Source: Hydractinia symbiolongicarpus (lineage: Eukaryota > Cnidaria > Hydrozoa > Anthoathecata > Hydractiniidae). Taken from it: DNA of 64,000 nt. Under the pieces are notes generated by a model. It ran no database searches, was not told the origin of the DNA, and worked only from the letters and a program-made list of their open reading frames with translations. Below, one piece after another: positions 10,636 to 24,400 of this stretch; position 1 is the stretch's first letter, and every line of letters begins with the position of its first letter. The stretch is from the NCBI RefSeq assembly GCF_029227915.1, contig NC_079885.1, positions 1,302,001 to 1,366,000 on the forward strand, given 5' to 3'. The position numbers and the translations under genes were made by a program.

Positions 10636-13600
10636 TTATTTTTTTACCACTAAACGCATGAGACTTGTAGTTTTCAAAAATATTTTCATATTTGATGGGA
10701 CGCTGAATAAAAGAAGTTTAATCGCCGGCAAACGAAAATCCGCGATTTTCCGTAAATCCCGGACTCGGCCCGTATAGTCAAAAGTATACAAAGAAAGTAC
10801 CCAGGGAGTAAACCCATTTCCCAAACGATTTTTTAAATTTATTTTTTCACCACTAAAACGCATGAGACTTGTAGTTTTCAAAAATGTTTTCATTTTTGAT
10901 GAGACGCTTAATGAAAGAGGCTTAATCGCCGGCAAACGAAATCCCGCGTTTTCCCGTAAATCCGGGGCTTGGCCCGTATAGTCGAATGTATACAAAGAAA
11001 GTACCCTGTGAGTAAACTCATTTCCAGAACGATTTTTTAAATTATTTTTTCACCACTAAAACGCATAAAACTTGTAGTTTTTAAAAATGTTTTCATTTTT
11101 GATGAGACGCTGAATAAAAGAAGTTTAATCGCCGGCAAACGAAAACCCGCGATTTCCCGTAAATCCCGGCTTGGCCCGTATAGTCAAAAGTATACAAAGA
11201 AAGTACCCAGGGAGTAAACTCATTTCCCGAACGATTTTTTAAATTATTTTTTCACCACTAAAACGCATAAGACTTGTAGTTTTTAAAAATGTTTTCATTT
11301 TTGATGAGACGCTGAATAAAAGAAGTTTAATCGCCGGCAAACGAAAACCCGCGATTTCCCGTAAATCCGGGGCTTGGCCCGTATAGTCAAAAGTATAAAA
11401 AAAAAGTACCCAGGGAGTAAACTCATTTCCCGAACGATTTTTTATATTATTTTTTTACCACTAAACGCATGAGACTTGTAGTTTTCAAAACTATTTTCAT
11501 ATTTGATGGGACGCTGAATAAAAGAAGTTTAATCGCCGGCAAACGAAAATCCGCGATTTTCCGTAAATCCCGGACTCGGCCCGTATAGTCAAAAGTATAC
11601 AAAGAAAGTACCCAGGGAGTAAACTCATTTCCCAAACGATTTTTTAAATTATTTTTTCACCACTAAAACGCATAAAACTTGTAGTTTTTAAAAATGTTTT
11701 CATTTTTGATGAGACGCTGAATAAAAGAAGTTTAATCGCCGGCAAACGAAAACCCGCGATTTCCCGTAAATCCGGGGCTTGGCCCGTATAGTCAAAAGTA
11801 TAAAAAAAAAGTACCCAGGGAGTAAACTCATTTCCCGAACGATTTTTTATATTATTTTTTTACCACTAAACGCATGAGACTTGTAGTTTTCAAAAATATT
11901 TTCATATTTGATGGGACGCTGAATAAAAGAAGTTTAATCGCCGGCAAACGAAAATCCGCGATTTTCCGTAACTCCCGGACTCGGCCCGTATAGTCAAAAG
12001 TATACAAAGAAAGTACCCAGGGAGTAAACTCATTTCCCAAACGATTTTTTAAATTTATTTTTTCACCACTAAAACGCATGAGACTTGTAGTTTTCAAAAA
12101 TGTTTTCATTTTTGATGAGACGCTTAATGAAAGAGGCTTAATCGCCGGCAAACGAAAACCCGCGATTTCCCGTAAATCCGGGGCTTGGCCCGTATAGTCA
12201 AAAGTATAAAAAAAAAGTACCCAGGGAGTAAAGTCGTTTCCCGAACGATTTTTTATATTATTTTTTTACCACTAAACGCATGAGACTTGTAGTTTTCAAA
12301 AATATTTTCATATTTGATGGGACGCTGAATAAAAGAAGTTTAATCGCCGGCAAACGAAAATCCGCGATTTTCCGTAAATCCCGGACTCGGCCCGTATAGT
12401 CAAAAGTATACAAAGAAAGTACCCAGGGAGTAAACTCATTTCCCAAACGATTTTTTAAATTTACTTTTTCACCACTAAAACGCATGAGACTTGTAGTTTT
12501 CAAAAATGTTTTCATTTTTGATGAGACGCTTAATGAAAGAGGCTTAATCGCCGGCAAACGAAATCCCGCGTTTTCCCGTAAATCCGGGGCTTGGCCCGTA
12601 TAGTCGAATGTATACAAAGAAAGTACCCTGTGAGTAAACTCATTTCCAGAACGATTTTTTAAATTATTTTTTCACCACTAAAACGCATAAAACTTGTAGT
12701 TTTTAAAAATGTTTTCATTTTTGATGAGACTCTGAATAAAAGAAGTTTAATCGCCGGCAAACGAAAACCCGCGATTTCCCGTAAATCCGGGGCTTGGCCC
12801 GTATAGTCAAAAGTATAAAAAAAAAGTACCCAGGGAGTAAACTCATTTCCCGAACGATTTTTTATATTATTTTTTTACCACTAAACGCATGAGACTTGTA
12901 GTTTTCAAAAATATTTTCATATTTGATGGGACGCTGAATAAAAGAAGTTTAATCGCCGGCAAACGAAAATCCGCGATTTTCCGTAACTCCCGGACTCGGC
13001 CCGTATAGTCAAAAGTATACAAAGAAAGTACCCAGGGAGTAAACTCATTTCCCAAACGATTTTTTAAATTTATTTTTTCACCACTAAAACGCATGAGACT
13101 TGTAGTTTTCAAAAATGTTTTCATTTTTGATGAGACGCTTAATGAAAGAGGCTTAATCGCCGGCAAACGAAAACCCGCGATTTCCCGTAAATCCGGGGCT
13201 TGGCCCGTATAGTCAAAAGTATAAAAAAAAAGTACCCAGGGAGTAAAGTCGTTTCCCGAACGATTTTTTATATTATTTTTTTACCACTAAACGCATGAGA
13301 CTTGTAGTTTTCAAAAATATTTTCATATTTGATGGGACGCTGAATAAAAGAAGTTTAATCGCCGGCAAACGAAAATCCGCGATTTTCCGTAAATCCCGGA
13401 CTCGGCCCGTATAGTCAAAAGTATACAAAGAAAGTACCCAGGGAGTAAACTCATTTCCCAAACGATTTTTTAAATTTACTTTTTCACCACTAAAACGCAT
13501 GAGACTTGTAGTTTTCAAAAATGTTTTCATTTTTGATGAGACGCTTAATGAAAGAGGCTTAATCGCCGGCAAACGAAATCCCGCGTTTTCCCGTAAATCC

Positions 13601-14150
13601 GGGGCTTGGCCCGTATAGTCGAATGTATACAAAGAAAGTACCCTGTGAGTAAACTCATTTCCAGAACGATTTTTTAAATTATTTTTTCACCACTAAAACG
13701 CATAAAACTTGTAGTTTTTAAAAATGTTTTCATTTTTGATGAGACGCTGAATAAAAAAAGTTTAATCGCCGGCAAACGAAAACCCGCGATTTCCCGTAAA
13801 TCCGGGGCTTGGCCCGTATAGTCAAAAGTATAAAAAAAAAGTACCCAGGGAGTAAACTCATTTCCCGAACGATTTTTTATATTATTTTTTTACCACTAAA
13901 CGCATGAGACTTGTAGTTTTCAAAAATATTTTCATATTTGATGGGACGCTGAATAAAAGAAGTTTAATCGCCGGCAAACAAAAATCCGCGATTTTCCGTA
14001 AATCCCGGACTCGGCCCGTATAGTCAAAAGTATACAAAGAAAGTACCCAGGGAGTAAACTCATTTCCCAAACGATTTTTTAAATTTATTTTTTCACCACT
14101 AAAACGCATGAGACTTGTAGTTTTCAAAAATGTTTTCATTTTTGATGAGA
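10636..14150. repeat. B-C-A block with a 1015-bp 5-mer
   Basis: Subtypes B (about 202 bp), C (204 bp because of AAATTTATTTTTT) and A alternate. Sequence from about 11.72 to 12.73 kb is repeated at about 12.73-13.75 kb with an offset of 1015 bp. Both copies share CCGTAACTCCCGG (near 11.97 and 12.98 kb), AAAGTCGTTTCCCG and TTTACTTTTTCACC. A further 609-bp step places the next C-B pair near 13.9 kb. Confidence 0.85.
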
Positions 14151-17100
14151 CGCTTAATGAAAGAGGCTTAATCGCCGGCAAACGAAATCCCGCGTTTTCC
14201 CGTAAATCCGGGGCTTGGCCCGTATTGTCGAATGTATACAAAGAAAGTACCCTGTGAGTAAACTCATTTCCAGAACGATTTTTTAAATTATTTTTTCACC
14301 ACTAAAACGCATAAAACTTGTAGTTTTTAAAAATGTTTTCATTTTTGATGAGACTCTGAATAAAAGAAGTTTAATCGCCGGTAAACGAAAACCCGCGATT
14401 TCCCGTAAATCCCGGCTTGGCCCGTATAGTCAAAAGTATACAAAGAAAGTACCCAGGGAGTAAACTCATTTCCCGAACGATTTTTTAAATTATTTTTTCA
14501 CCACTAAAACGCATAAGACTTGTAGTTTTTAAAAATGTTTTCATTTTTGATGAGACGCTGAATAAAAAAAGTTTAATCGCCGGCAAACGAAAACCCGCGA
14601 TTTCCCGTAAATCCCGGCTTGGCCCGTATAGTCAAAAGTATACAAAGAAAGTATCCAGGGAATAAACTCATTTCCCGAACGATTTTTTAAATTATTTTTT
14701 CACCACTAAAACGCATGAGACCTGTAGTTTTTAAAAATGTTTTCATTTTTGCTGAGACGCTGAATAAAATAAGTTTAATCGCCGGCAAACGAAAACCCGC
14801 GACTTTTCGTAAATCCGGGACTCGGCCCGTATAGTCAAAAGTATACAAAGAAAGTACCCAGGGAGTAAACTCATTTCCCGAACGATTTTTTAAATTATAT
14901 TTTCACCACTAAAACGCATGAGACTTGTAGTTTTCAAAAATGTTTTCATTTTTGATGAGACGCTAAATGAAAGAAGTTTAATCGCCGCAAACGAAAACCT
15001 GCGATTTCCTGTTAATCCCGGACTCGGCCCGTATAGTCAAAAGTATAATAAGAAAGTACCCAGGGTGTAAACTCATTTCCCGAACGATTTTTTAAATTAT
15101 TATTTCACCACTAAAGCCCATGAGACTTGTAGTTTTTAAAAATGTTTTCATTTTTGATGAGACGCTGAATAAAAGAAGTTTAATCGCCGGCAAACGAAAA
15201 CCCGTGATTTCCCGTAAACCCTGGACTCGGCCCGTATAATCAAAAGTATACAAAGAAAGTACCCATGGAGTAAACTCATTTCCCGAACGATTTTTTAAAT
15301 TATTTTTTCAGCACTAAAACGCATGAGACTTGTAGTTTTTAAAAATGTTTTCATTTTCGATGAGACGGTGAATAAAAGAAGTTTAATCGCCGGCAAACGA
15401 AAACCTGCGATTTCCCGTAAATCCTGGACTCGGCCGGTATAGTCAAAAGTATACAAAGAAAGTACCCAGGGAGTAAACTCATTTCCCAAACGATTTTTTA
15501 AAATTATTATTTCACCACTAAAACGCATAAGACTTGTAGTTTTTAAAAATGTTTTCATTTTTGATGAGACGCTGAATAAAAGAAGTTTAATCGTCGGCAA
15601 ACGAAAACCCGCGATTTCCCGTAAATCCCGGGCTTGGCCCGTATAGTCAAAAGTATAATAAGAAAGTACCCAGGGAGTAAACTCATTTCCCGAACGATTT
15701 TTTATATTATTTTTTTACCACTAAACGCATGAGACTTGTAGTTTTCAAAAATATTTTCATATTTGATGGGACGCTTAATGAAAGAGGCTTAATCGCCGGC
15801 AAACGAAATCCCGCGTTTTCCCGTAAATCCGGGGCTTGGCCCGTATTGTCGAATGTATACAAAGAAAGTACCCTGTGAGTAAACTCATTTCCAGAACGAT
15901 TTTTTAAATTATTTTTTCACCACTAAAACGCATAAAACTTGTAGTTTTTAAAAATGTTTTCATTTTTGATGAGACTCTGAATAAAAGAAGTTTAATCGCC
16001 GGTAAACGAAAACCCGCGATTTCCCGTAAATCCCGGCTTGGCCCGTATAGTCAAAAGTATACAAAGAAAGTACCCAGGGAGTAAACTCATTTCCCGAACG
16101 ATTTTTTAAATTATTTTTTCACCACTAAAACGCATAAGACTTGTAGTTTTTAAAAATGTTTTCATTTTTGATGAGACGCTGAATAAAAAAAGTTTAATCG
16201 CCGGCAAACGAAAACCCGCGATTTCCCGTAAATCCCGGCTTGGCCCGTATAGTCAAAAGTATACAAAGAAAGTATCCAGGGAATAAACTCATTTCCCGAA
16301 CGATTTTTTAAATTATTTTTTCACCACTAAAACGCATGAGACCTGTAGTTTTTAAAAATGTTTTCATTTTTGCTGAGACGCTGAATAAAATAAGTTTAAT
16401 CGCCGGCAAACGAAAACCCGCGACTTTTCGTAAATCCGGGACTCGGCCCGTATAGTCAAAAGTATACAAAGAAAGTACCCAGGGAGTAAACTCATTTCCC
16501 GAACGATTTTTTAAATTATATTTTCACCACTAAAACGCATGAGACTTGTAGTTTTCAAAAATGTTTTCATTTTTGATGAGACGCTAAATGAAAGAAGTTT
16601 AATCGCCGCAAACGAAAACCTGCGATTTCCTGTTAATCCCGGACTCGGCCCGTATAGTCAAAAGTATAATAAGAAAGTACCCAGGGTGTAAACTCATTTC
16701 CCGAACGATTTTTTAAATTATTATTTCACCACTAAAGCCCATGAGACTTGTAGTTTTTAAAAATGTTTTCATTTTTGATGAGACGCTGAATAAAAGAAGT
16801 TTAATCGCCGGCAAACGAAAACCCGTGATTTCCCGTAAACCCTGGACTCGGCCCGTATAATCAAAAGTATACAAAGAAAGTACCCATGGAGTAAACTCAT
16901 TTCCCGAACGATTTTTTAAATTATTTTTTCAGCACTAAAACGCATGAGACTTGTAGTTTTTAAAAATGTTTTCATTTTCGATGAGACGGTGAATAAAAGA
17001 AGTTTAATCGCCGGCAAACGAAAACCTGCGATTTCCCGTAAATCCTGGACTCGGCCGGTATAGTCAAAAGTATACAAAGAAAGTACCCAGGGAGTAAACT

Positions 17101-17392
17101 CATTTCCCAAACGATTTTTTAAAATTATTATTTCACCACTAAAACGCATAAGACTTGTAGTTTTTAAAAATGTTTTCATTTTTGATGAGACGCTGAATAA
17201 AAGAAGTTTAATCGTCGGCAAACGAAAACCCGCGATTTCCCGTAAATCCCGGGCTTGGCCCGTATAGTCAAAAGTATAATAAGAAAGTACCCAGGGAGTA
17301 AACTCATTTCCCGAACGATTTTTTATATTATTTTTTTACCACTAAACGCATGAGACTTGTAGTTTTCAAAAATATTTTCATATTTGATGGGA
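14151..17392. repeat. Tandem duplication of a 1621-bp, 8-monomer unit
   Basis: Copy 1 is 14151-15771 and copy 2 is 15772-17392. Private variants occur in both at an exact 1621-bp offset: CCGTATTGTCGAATG, ACCTGTAG, GAATAAAATAAG, GACTTTTCGTAAATC, TTTCCTGTTAATCC and TTTTTTAAAATTATTA. The junction at 15772 is a hybrid monomer, subtype B (TTTGATGGGACG) up to the break and subtype C (CTTAATGAAAG) after it. That is the signature of unequal exchange between out-of-register monomers. Confidence 0.93.
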
Positions 17393-20300
17393 CGCTGAAT
17401 AAAAGAAGTTTAATCGCCGGCAAACGAAAATCCGCGATTTCCCGTAAATCCCAGACTCGGCCCGTATAGTCAAAAGTATACAAAGAAAGTACCCAGGGAG
17501 TAAACTCATTTCCCGAACGATTTTTTAAATTATTTTTTCACCACTAAAACGCATAAGACTTGTAGTTTTTAAAAATGTTTTCATTTTTGATGAGACGCTG
17601 AATAAAAGAAGTTTAATCGCCGGCAAACGAAAACCCGCGATTTCCCGTAAATCCCGGGCTTGGCCCGTATAGTCAAAAGTATAAAAAGAAAGTACCCAGG
17701 GAGTAAACTCATTTCCCGAACGATTTTTTATATTATTTTTTTACCACTAAACGCATGAGACTTGTAGTTTTCAAAAATATTTTCATATTTGATGGGACGC
17801 TGAATAAAAGAAGTTTAATCGCCGGCAAACGAAAATCCGCGATTTTCCGTAAATCCCGGACTCGGCCCGTATAGTCAAAAGTATACAAAGAAAGTACCCA
17901 GGGAGTAAACTCATTTCCCGAACGATTTTTAAATTTATTTTTTCACCACTAAAACGCATGAGACTTGTAGTTTTCAAAAATGTTTTCATTTTTGATGAGA
18001 CGCTTAATGAAAGAGGTTTAATCGCCGGCAAACGAAATCCCGCGTTTTCCCGTAAATCCGGGGCTTGGCCCGTATAGTCGAATGTATACAAAGAAAGTAC
18101 CCTGTGAGTAAACTCATTTCGAGAACGATTTTTTAAATTATTTTTTCACCACTAAAACGCATAAGACTTGTAGTTTTTAAAAATGTTTTCATTTTTGATG
18201 AGACTCTGAATAAAAGAAGTTTAATCGCCGGCAAACGAAAACCCGCGATTTCCGTAAATCCCGGCTTGGCCCGTATAGTCAAAAGTATACAAAGAAAGTA
18301 CCCAGGGAGTAAACTCATTTCCCGAACGATTTTTTAAATTATTTTTTCACCACTAAAACGCATAAGACTTGTAGTTTTTAAAAATGTTTTCATTTTTGAT
18401 GAGACGCTGAATAAAAGAAGTTTAATCGCCGGCAAACGAAAACCCGCGATTTCCCGTAAATCCGGGGCTTGGCCCGTATAGTGAAAAGTATAAAAAAAAG
18501 TACCCAGGGAGTAAACTCATTTCCCGAACGATTTTTTATATTATTTTTTTACCACTAAACGCATGAGACTTGTAGTTTTCAAAAATATTTTCATATTTGA
18601 TGGGACGCTGAATAAAAGAAGTTTAATCGCCGGCAAACGAAAATCCGCGATTTTCCGTAAATCCCGGACTCGGCCCGTATAGTCAAAAGTATACAAAGAA
18701 AGTACCCAGGGAGTAAACTCATTTCCCAAACGATTTTTTAAATTTATTTTTTCACCACTAAAACGCATGAGACTTGTAGTTTTCAAAAATGTTTTCATTT
18801 TTGATGAGACGCTTAATGAAAGAGGCTTAATCGCCGGCAAACGAAATCCCGCGTTTTCCCGTAAATCCGGGGCTTGGCCCGTAAAGTCGAATGTATACAA
18901 AGAAATTACCCTATGAGTAAACTCATTTCCAGAACGATTTTTTAAATTATTTTTTCACCACTAAAACGCATAAAACTTGTAGTTTTCAAAAATGTTTTCA
19001 TTTTTGATGAGACGCTAAATGAAAGAAGTTTAATCGCCGCAAACGAAAACCTGCGATTTCCCGTTAATCCCGGACTCGGCCCGTATAGTCAAAAGTATAA
19101 TAAGAAAGTACCCAGGGTGTAAACTCATTTCCCGAACGATTTTTTAAATTATTATTTCACCACTAAAGCCCATGAGACTTGAAGTTTTTAAAAATGTTTT
19201 CATTTTTGATGAGACGCTGAATAAAAGAAGTTTAATTGCCGGCAAACGAAAACCCGTGATTTCCCGTAAACCCTGGACTCGGCCCGTATAATCAAAAGTA
19301 TACAAAGAAAGTACCCATGGAGTAAACTCATTTCCCGAACGATTTTTTAAATTATTTTTTCAGCACTAAAACGCATGAGACTTGTAGTTTTTAAAAATGT
19401 TTTCATTTTCGATGAGACGGTGAATAAAAGAAGTTTAATCGCCGGCAAACGAAAACCTGCGATTTCCCGTAAATCCTGGACTCGGCCGGTATAGTCAAAA
19501 GTATACAAAGAAAGTACCCAGGGAGTAAACTCATTTCCCAAACGATTTTTTAAATTATTATTTCACCACTAAAACGCATAAGACTTGTAGTTTTTAAAAA
19601 TGTTTTCATTTTTGATGAGACGCTGAATAAAAGAAGTTTAATCGCCGGCAAACGAAAACCCGCGATTTCCCGTAAATCCCGGGCTTGGCCCGTATAGTCA
19701 AAAGTATAACAAGAAAGTACCCAGGGAGTAAACTCATTTCCCGAACGATTTTTTATATTATTTTTTTACCACTAAACGCATGAGACTTGTAGTTTTCAAA
19801 AATACTTTCATATTTGATGGGACGCTGAATAAAAGAAGTTTAATCGCCGGCAAACGAAAATCCGCGATTTCCCGTAAATCCCAGACTCGGCTCGTATAGT
19901 CAAAAGTATACAAAGAAAGTACCCAGGGAGTAAACTCATTTCCCGAACGATTTTTTAAATTATTTTTTTACCACTAAAACGCATAAGACTTGTAGTTTTT
20001 AAAAATGTTTTCATTTTTGATGAGACGCTGAATAAAAGAAGTTTAATCGCCGGCAAACGAAAACCCGCGATTTCCCGTAAATCCCGGGCTTGGCCCGTAT
20101 AGTCAAAAGTATAAAAAGAAAGTACCCAGGGAGTAAACTCATTTCCCGAACGATTTTTTATATTATTTTTTTACCACTAAACGCATGAGACTTGTAGTTT
20201 TCAAAAATATTTTCATATTTGATGGGACGCTGAATAAAAGAAGTTTATTCGCCGGCAAACGAAAATCCGCGATTTTCCGTAAATCCCGGACTCGGCCCGT

Positions 20301-21402
20301 ATAGTCAAAAGTATACAAAGAAAGTACCCAGGGAGTAAACCCATTTCCCGAACGTTTTTTAAATTTATTTTTTCACTACTAAAACGCATGAGACTTGTAG
20401 TTTTCAAAAATGTTTTCATTTTTGATGAGACGCTTAATGAAAGAGGTTTAATCGCCGGCAAACGAAATCCCGCGTTTTCCCGTAAATCCGGGGCTTGGCC
20501 CGTATAGTCGAATGTATACAAAGAAAGTACCCTGTGAGTAAACTTATTTCCAGAACGATTTTTTAAATTATTTTTTCACCACTAAAACGCATAAGACTTG
20601 TAGTTTTTAAAAATGTTTTCATTTTTGATGAGACTCTGAATAAAAGAAGTTTAATCGCCGGCAAACGAAAACCCGCGATTTCCGTAAATCCCGGCTTGGC
20701 CCGTATAGTCAAAAGTATACAAAGAAAGTACCCAGGGAGTAAACTCATTTCCCGAACGATTTTTTAAATTATTTTTTCACCACTAAAACGCATAAGACTT
20801 GTAGTTTTTAAAAATGTTTTCATTTTTGATGAGACGCTGAATAAAAGAAGTTTAATCGCCGGCAAACGAAAACCCGCGATTTCCCGTAAATCCGGGGCTT
20901 GGCCCGTATAGTGAAAAGTATAAAAAAAAAGTACCCAGGGAGTAAACTCATTTCCCGAACGATTTTTTATATTATTTTTTTACCACTAAACGCATGAGAC
21001 TTGTAGTTTTCAAAAATATTTTCATATTTGATGGGACGCTGAATAAAAGAAGTTTAATCGCCGGCAAACGAAAATCCGCGATTTTCCGTAAATCCCGGAC
21101 TCGGCCCGTATAGTCAAAAGTATACAAAGAAAGTACCCAGGGAGTAAACTCATTTCCCAAACGATTTTTTAAATTTATTTTTTCACCACTAAAACGCATG
21201 AGACTTGTAGTTTTCAAAAATGTTTTCATTTTTGATGAGACGCTTAATGAAAGAGGCTTAATCGCCGGCAAACGAAATCCCGCGTTTTCCCGTAAATCCG
21301 GGGCTTGGCCCGTAAAGTCGAATGTATACAAAGAAAGTAACCTGTGAGTAAACTCATTTCCAGAACGATTTTTTAAATTATTTTTTCACCACTAAAACGC
21401 AT
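16541..21402. repeat. Tandem duplication of a 2431-bp, 12-monomer unit
   Basis: Copy 1 is 16541-18971 and copy 2 is 18972-21402. Shared private markers include CCCGTATAGTGAAAAG (about 18480 and 20909), GATTTCCGTAAATC and CCGTAAAGTCGAATG. The hybrid monomer at 18970 joins CATAAAACTTGTAG to GTTTTCAAAAATG. Copy 1 overlaps copy 2 of the 1621-bp duplication. The offset is 2430 bp left of an A-run near 18491 and 2431 bp right of it, because the run has eight A in one copy and nine in the other. Confidence 0.92.
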
Positions 21403-24400
21403 AAAACTTGTAGTTTTTAAAAATGTTTTCATTTTTGATGAGACTCTGAATAAAAGAAGTTTAATCGCCGGCAAACGAAAACCCGCGATTTCCCGTAAAT
21501 CCCGGCTTGGCCCGTATAGTCAAAAGTATACAAAGAAAGTACCCAGGGAGTAAACTCATTTCCCGAACGATTTTTTAAATTATTTTTTCACCACTAAAAC
21601 GCATAAGACTTGTAGTTTTTAAAAATGTTTTTATTTTTGATGAGACGCTGAATAAAAGAAGTTTAATCGCCGGCAAACGAAAACCCGCGATTTCCCGTAA
21701 ATCCCGGCTTGGCCCGTATAGTCAAAAGTATACAAAGAAAGTATCCAGGGAATAAACTCATTTCCCGAACGATTTTTTAAATTATTTTTTCACCACTAAA
21801 ACGCATGAGACTTGTAGTTTTTAAAAATGTTTTCATTTTTGCTGAGACGCTGAATAAAAGAAGTTTAATCGCCGGCAAACGAAAACCCGCGACTTCCCGT
21901 AAATCCCGGACTCGGCCCGTATAGTCAAAAGTATACAAAGAAAGTACCCAGGGAGTAAACCCATTTCCCGAACGATTTTTTAAATTATATTTTCACCACT
22001 AAAACGCATGAGACTTGTAGTTTTCAAAAATGTTTTCATTTTTGATGAGACGCTAAATGAAAGAAGTTTAATCGCCGCAAACGAAAACCTGCGATTTCCC
22101 GTAAATCCCGGACTCGGCCCGTATAGTCAAAAGTATAATAAGAAAGTACCCAGGGTGTAAACTCATTTCCCGAACGATTTTTTAAATTATTATTTCACCA
22201 CTAAAGCCCATGAGACTTGTAGTTTTTAAAAATGTTTTCATTTTTGATGAGACGCTGAATAAAAGAAGTTTAATCGCCGGCAAACGAAAACCCGCCATTT
22301 CTCGTAAACCCTGGACTCGGCCCGTATAATCAAAAGTATACAAAGAAAGTACCCATGGAGTAAACTCATTTCCCGAACGATTTTTTAAATTATTATTTCA
22401 CCACTAAAGCGCATGAGACTTGTAGTTTTCAAGAATGTTTTCATTTTTGATGAGACGCTGAATAAAAGCAGTTTAATCGCCGGCAAACGAAAACCTGCGA
22501 TTTCCCGTAAATCCCGGCTCGGCCCGTATAGTCAAAAGTATACAAAGAAAGTACCCAGGGTGTAAACTCATTTCCCAAACGATTTTTTAAATTAATATTT
22601 CACCACTAAAACGCATGAGACTTGTAGTTTTCAAAAATGTTTTCATTTTTGATGAGACGCTGAATAAAAGACGTTTAATCGCCGGCAAACGAAAACCCGC
22701 CATTTCCCGTAAACCCCAGACTCGGCCCGCATAGTCAAAAGTTTACAAAGAAAGTACCCATGGAGTAAACTCATTTCCCGAACGATTTTTTAAATTATTT
22801 TTTCAGCACTAAAACGCATGAGACTTGTAGTTTTTAAAAATGTTTTCATTTTTGATGAGACGGTGAATAAAAGAAGTTTAATGGCCGGCAAACGAAAACC
22901 TGCGATTTCCCGTAAATCCTGGACTCGGCCCGTATAGTCAAAAGTATACAAAGAAAGTACCCAGGGAGTAAACTTATTTCCCAAACGATTTTTTAAATGA
23001 TTATTTCACCACTAAAACGCATGAGACTTGTAGTTTTCAAGAATGTTTTCATTTTTGATGAGACGCTGAATAAAAGCAGTTTAATCGCCGGCAAACGAAA
23101 ACCCGCCATTTCTCGTAAACCCTGGACTCGGCCCGTATAATCAAAAGTATACAAAGAAAGTACCCATGGAGTAAACTCATTTCCCGAACGATTTTTTAAA
23201 TTATTTTTTCAGCACTAAAACGCATGAGACTTGTAGTTTTTAAAAATGTTTTCATTTTCGATGAGACGGTGAATAAAAGAAGTTTAATCGCCGGCAAACG
23301 AAAACCTGCGATTTCCCGTAAATCCTGGACTCAGCCCGTATAGTCAAAAGTATACAAAGAAAGTATCCAGGGAATAAACTCTTTTCCCGAACGATTTTTT
23401 AAATTATTTTTTCACCACTAAAACGCATGAGACTTGTAGTTTTTAAAAATGTTTTCATTTTTGCTGAGACGCTGAATAAAAGAAGTTTAATCGCCGGGAA
23501 ACGAAAACCCGCGACTTCCCGTAAATCCCGGACTCGGCCCGTATAGTCAAAAGTATACAAAGAAAGTACCCAGGGAGTAAACTCATTTCCCGAACGATTT
23601 TTTAAATTATATTTTCACCACTAAAACGCATGAGACTTGTAGTTTTCAAAAATGTTTTCATTTTTGATGAGACGCTGAATGAAAGAAGTTTAATCGCCGG
23701 CAAACGAAAACCTGCGATTTCCCGTAAATCCCGGACTCGGCCCGTATAGTCAAAAGTATAATAAGAAAGTACCCAGGGTGTAAACTCAATTCCCGAACGA
23801 TTTTTTAAATTATTATTTCACCACTAAAGCCCATGAGACTTGTAGTTTTTAAAAATGATTTCATTTTTGATGAGACGCTGAATAAAAGAAGTTTAATCGC
23901 CGGCAAACGAAAACCCGCCATTTCCCGTAAACCCTGGACTCGGCCCGTATAATCAAAAGTATACAAAGAATGTACCCAGGGAGTAAACTCATTTCCCGAA
24001 CGATTTTTTAAATTATTTTTTCACCACTAAAACGCATGACACTTGTAGTTTTCAAAATTGTTTTCATTTTTGATGAGACGCTGAATAAAAGACGTTTAAT
24101 CGCCGGCAAACGAAAACCCGCCATTTCCCGTAAACCCCAGACTCGGCCCGCATAGTCAAAAGTATACAAAGAAAGTACCCATGGAGTAAACTCATTTCCC
24201 GAACGATTTTTTAAATTATTTTTTCAGCACTAAAACGCATGAGACTTGTAGTTTTTAAAAATGTTTTCATTTTTGATGAGACGCTGAATAAAAGCAGTTT
24301 AATCGCCGGCAAACGAAAACCCGCCATTTCTCGTAAACCCTGGACTCGGCCCGTATAATCAAAAGTATACAAAGAAAGTACCCATGGAGTAAACTCATTT

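Noticed and set aside
10636-10995. 119-codon minus-strand frames as two-repeat proteins
   Set aside because: The length is set by one 204-bp monomer followed by a stop in the next. The two peptide halves are just neighbouring monomers.
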